Source: Botryllus schlosseri | Lineage: Eukaryota; Chordata; Ascidiacea; Stolidobranchia; Styelidae | Length of the DNA: 29,387 bases | Assembly (NCBI GenBank): GCA_000444245.1 | Contig: ATSW01013786.1 | Span: forward strand, 1 to 29,387 | Direction of reading: 5' to 3' | In this document: positions 27,280 to 29,387 of the stretch, one piece after another | How the letters are laid out: every line of letters begins with the position of its first letter | Position numbering within the stretch: position 1 is the stretch's first letter | Notes under the pieces: model-generated | Told to the model about the DNA's origin: nothing | What the model saw: the letters and a program-made list of their open reading frames with translations, nothing else | The model's database searches: none | Made by a program: the position numbers and the translations under genes

Positions 27280-28767
27280 CAGTGGTTCCCAACCTTTTTC
27301 ATCTCGTGCCTCCCTTGGCCGAAATTTGAGCCATAATTCCCCCCTTAGGAGAAATCTACCCGATGTTTAAAAAAGGTCATTTTTACTGCGCAAACGCCTG
27401 TTGACTGAAGAATAAGACGGGCGGTATCGAATGTTTGTTTCTAGCAAGGCTGTAACAACACTTTGTAGACCTCCAAAAACAATGGTCTTGGTCCCAATCA
27501 AAATAAATTCTGGAAGGCTTGACTCAACAGACCCCAACACTTCCATTTTTGTTTTCGGCTTACCATGCACCAATCGCTAATATAACTGCTGTGAAAAATC
27601 AGCATGCATAAATTTATTGGTCTCGCGATTTTTTTCCCAAGTTTGCGTATGCATTTGGCCAATAATATTGGTACTTTCATACATAGCAGGGTTGACCAGA
27701 CTCGAGTCGCCATTNTCTNATGACTAGACTTGACCCGAGTCATTTTCTCAAAATACGGAAACGACTCGACTCGAGACAATNTGTGNATTGACTTTACTTG
27801 GACTCGAGTCATNCCATATGACTCGAGACTATAAGACGGCCAAGGCCAAGACCGACATTTCATTGTAATTTNGAANAACAGTAAAGTGACCACCCTATTG
27901 GAATTTNGTCTATTGGTCCTGGTACTTGAAAATGCGACAAGAGACTGCTCAAAGTGAGGAAAATTAGTATATTATAAATCCAAATCATACAATATCACCA
28001 AACGGAGTTATAAAAAGTGGGTTTAACAAGATTTCAACTGCATGGAAACTGAGCAGTCTACTCAATGACTTGGACTCGGATTTGACTCAATGGTGAATTG
28101 AAAATGACTCGACTTGACTCGAGTCAAAACTATGCAAGTGATTTTGACTTGTGGCTCGGAGCCTCGCTGACTTGGTTACAGCCCTGATGTATAACATNGG
28201 CCTACACGTGATCAGACTTCCTGCTGGAGCTCATTGAAATTTAGGACACCCATTCCGTTTCGGCAACATGGCACCAAGTTTAACATGTCTTTTTTCGATC
28301 GGGTGGCTGTTCACTAAAAATAAAGCGAGGCTAGCGATCTCTTTGACTTGAATCGATGACGTTGGAATATTTTGTCACTGTCTGAAAATGTTGAGTTGAC
28401 AATATAAGATAAATACTTTCACTAGAGGCATTGTTGTGATAGTTTCGGTACGACATTTGCTCGCTTAGAATATATTTGATTCAGAGGCCGTCGCTGGCCT
28501 ACAAAATTGTCTTGCGAACTGCAGCATGTTTGAACTAGTTTAAAAAAAACAAGGGGGAATTTGTAGGTGAAAAAGAGATTTCAAATAGCATTGGAACATA
28601 CTTTCAACAACAACAAAAAAACAGCCATATGGAGCATACGTTCGGATATAACTGGCTGACCACATGAACCATTTGGAAAATCCGTTACAATTCTAAAGTG
28701 GAATTCCTCCCTAAAAATTGCAAAATTCCCCCCAAGGGGGGAATTCCTCCCCGGTTGGGAACCACTG
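27280..28767 (+). mobile_element. hAT-like transposon (CAGTGGTTCCCAACC ends) inserted in the outer relic
   Basis: Inverted ends cagtggttcccaacc and ggttgggaaccactg are exact 15-base complements. Perfect 8-bp duplication ccctaggg at 27272-27279 and 28768-28775. Subterminal ccccccttagg and aattccccccaagggggg blocks are typical. 1,488 bases including the 500-base element at 27687. No transposase open frame seen. Confidence 0.92.
27687..28186 (-). mobile_element. hAT-like miniature transposon, gactcgagtc family, copy 3
   Basis: 500 bases from cagggttgaccagactcgag to cttggttacagccctg, same orientation as copy 2. Flanks atacatag and atgtataa agree at 5 of 8, differing only by transitions, so the duplication is doubtful or decayed. 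About ten ambiguous bases in this copy indicate poor or mixed read support in the assembly. Confidence 0.8.
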
Positions 28768-29387
28768 CCCTAGGGTGTACCAGAATTTGCAAAGGGTGTA
28801 CCACTGGGATGGGGTGTACAGGGGTGTACCAGATCCGAATTACAATGAGCCGATGGCTAGCTATCACAAAGGCAGGTTTATGGGTCAGTACCGGTTGACG
28901 CACAGGTTAATGAGCAATATAGTACGATGTTATCTCAAGTGTTATACTGTACACGGCTTGATTGTGATGTCATAGGCAAATATTTCTCCTATTCATTTAG
29001 CCGTCGGCAATAGACCAATGGTTCCGTTTGGTGTTGGAAAGTATGCAGTTAACAAACATGTGTTCAGCTAGTCATTTGTCTTTTAGTGATTTTTGAGGAA
29101 ACCGCCGTGATAGCTCAGACTTCTTGAATCGTTACTTCCTACCCGACGTTACTAAATACCACAATGTACATAAATGAAGTGACATAGCCCGCCAGGGTCG
29201 AAACAGCTTCCATGTTGAAATCGAACCCCCTTTGCTTTAAAATGCCGATTTTATGTCTAATATTTCGCCATACATTTGCAATTTAATATTTTTTTAATAT
29301 TTTATTATTAGTGATGCAAATTAGCGACAATAGACTGTGTATAGCGGCATACGATCTGAGGTTACTGACAACTCTTGCAGCCCATGT

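Larger units (their letters stand above)
27243..28830 (+). mobile_element. Outer hAT-like relic (CAGTGCTCTTCAACC), split by a later insertion
   Basis: cagtgctcttcaaccggggt, then gtcgtacaccctaggg to 27279, continues at 28776 with tgtaccagaatttgcaaag, ggtgtaccactgg and gatggggtgtac. The pattern cagtg-ttcaaccgggg, then ccctaggg-tg, then ttgcaaagggtg is a common animal hAT miniature element. The far inverted end was not found, so the right limit is approximate and the element is incomplete. Confidence 0.65.
27188..29387. other. Right end of the window: nested transposons then unremarkable sequence
   Basis: 27243-28830 is a nest of hAT-like elements. From 28831 to the end no gene, repeat family or RNA could be supported. 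A tRNA-like A box at 29104-29118 is noted among the findings. Confidence 0.65.

Noticed and set aside
1-29387. CRISPR arrays, bacterial operons, rRNA genes, retroelement coding regions
   Set aside because: No regularly spaced identical repeats, no bacterial gene packing or ribosome sites, no rRNA-like sequence, and no reverse transcriptase, integrase or capsid motifs in any frame reviewed.

Overview
The window is nuclear DNA of an animal. Genes are cut into many exons with GT-AG introns, intron lengths run from about 50 bases to about 3.7 kb, and much of the non-coding space is short non-autonomous DNA transposons. The plexin and the general texture fit a marine invertebrate, possibly an invertebrate deuterostome such as a tunicate, but nothing seen fixes the phylum.

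Two genes face away from each other. On the minus strand, 11777 down to 277, lies the 5' half of a plexin (semaphorin receptor). I could chain eleven coding exons whose splice phases all agree, giving about 950 residues: signal peptide, Sema propeller, PSI1, IPT-like stretch, PSI2, second IPT-like stretch, PSI3 and the start of the next IPT. The remaining IPT repeats, transmembrane segment and cytoplasmic GAP region lie beyond the left edge. Several signature stretches are closer to class B plexins than to class A, as judged from memory.

On the plus strand, 14072 to about 27187, lies a large gene of a family I do not recognise. It has an 870-base first exon, four small exons and one giant exon of 4,667 bases. 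The predicted product is about 2,100 residues, mostly Ser/Lys/Glu-rich and disordered-looking. A compact helical block near its C-terminus holds up to three short amphipathic helices resembling the PKA regulatory-subunit docking helix of A-kinase anchoring proteins. One of them (LAKRIVDLSM) is close to the designed RII-binding peptide AKAP-IS. This is the most interesting candidate in the window. Whether the first exon (14072-14940) belongs to the same transcript is unproven, because its phase does not match the next visible exon.

Region by region: 1-434, end of a TAGGGCG-type transposon and plexin IPT exon; 435-5027, plexin exons with a gactcgagtc-type transposon in the first large intron; 5028-7865, long plexin intron with nothing recognisable; 7866-11777, plexin exons from PSI1 back to the signal peptide; 11778-14071, intergenic, probably holding both promoters; 14072-14940, first exon of the plus gene; 14941-18601, long repeat-rich stretch with nested hAT-like elements and a 323-base direct repeat; 18602-20154, small exons; 20155-22035, intron carrying two TAGGGCG elements 75 bases apart; 22036-26702, giant exon; 27045-27187, last visible exon; 27188-29387, a three-level nest of hAT-like elements and then unremarkable sequence.

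The mobile DNA is all plain cut-and-paste type. Four elements have convincing 8-bp or near-8-bp target duplications, which gives an order of insertion. No retroelement coding region, CRISPR array, rRNA or intact tRNA was seen.
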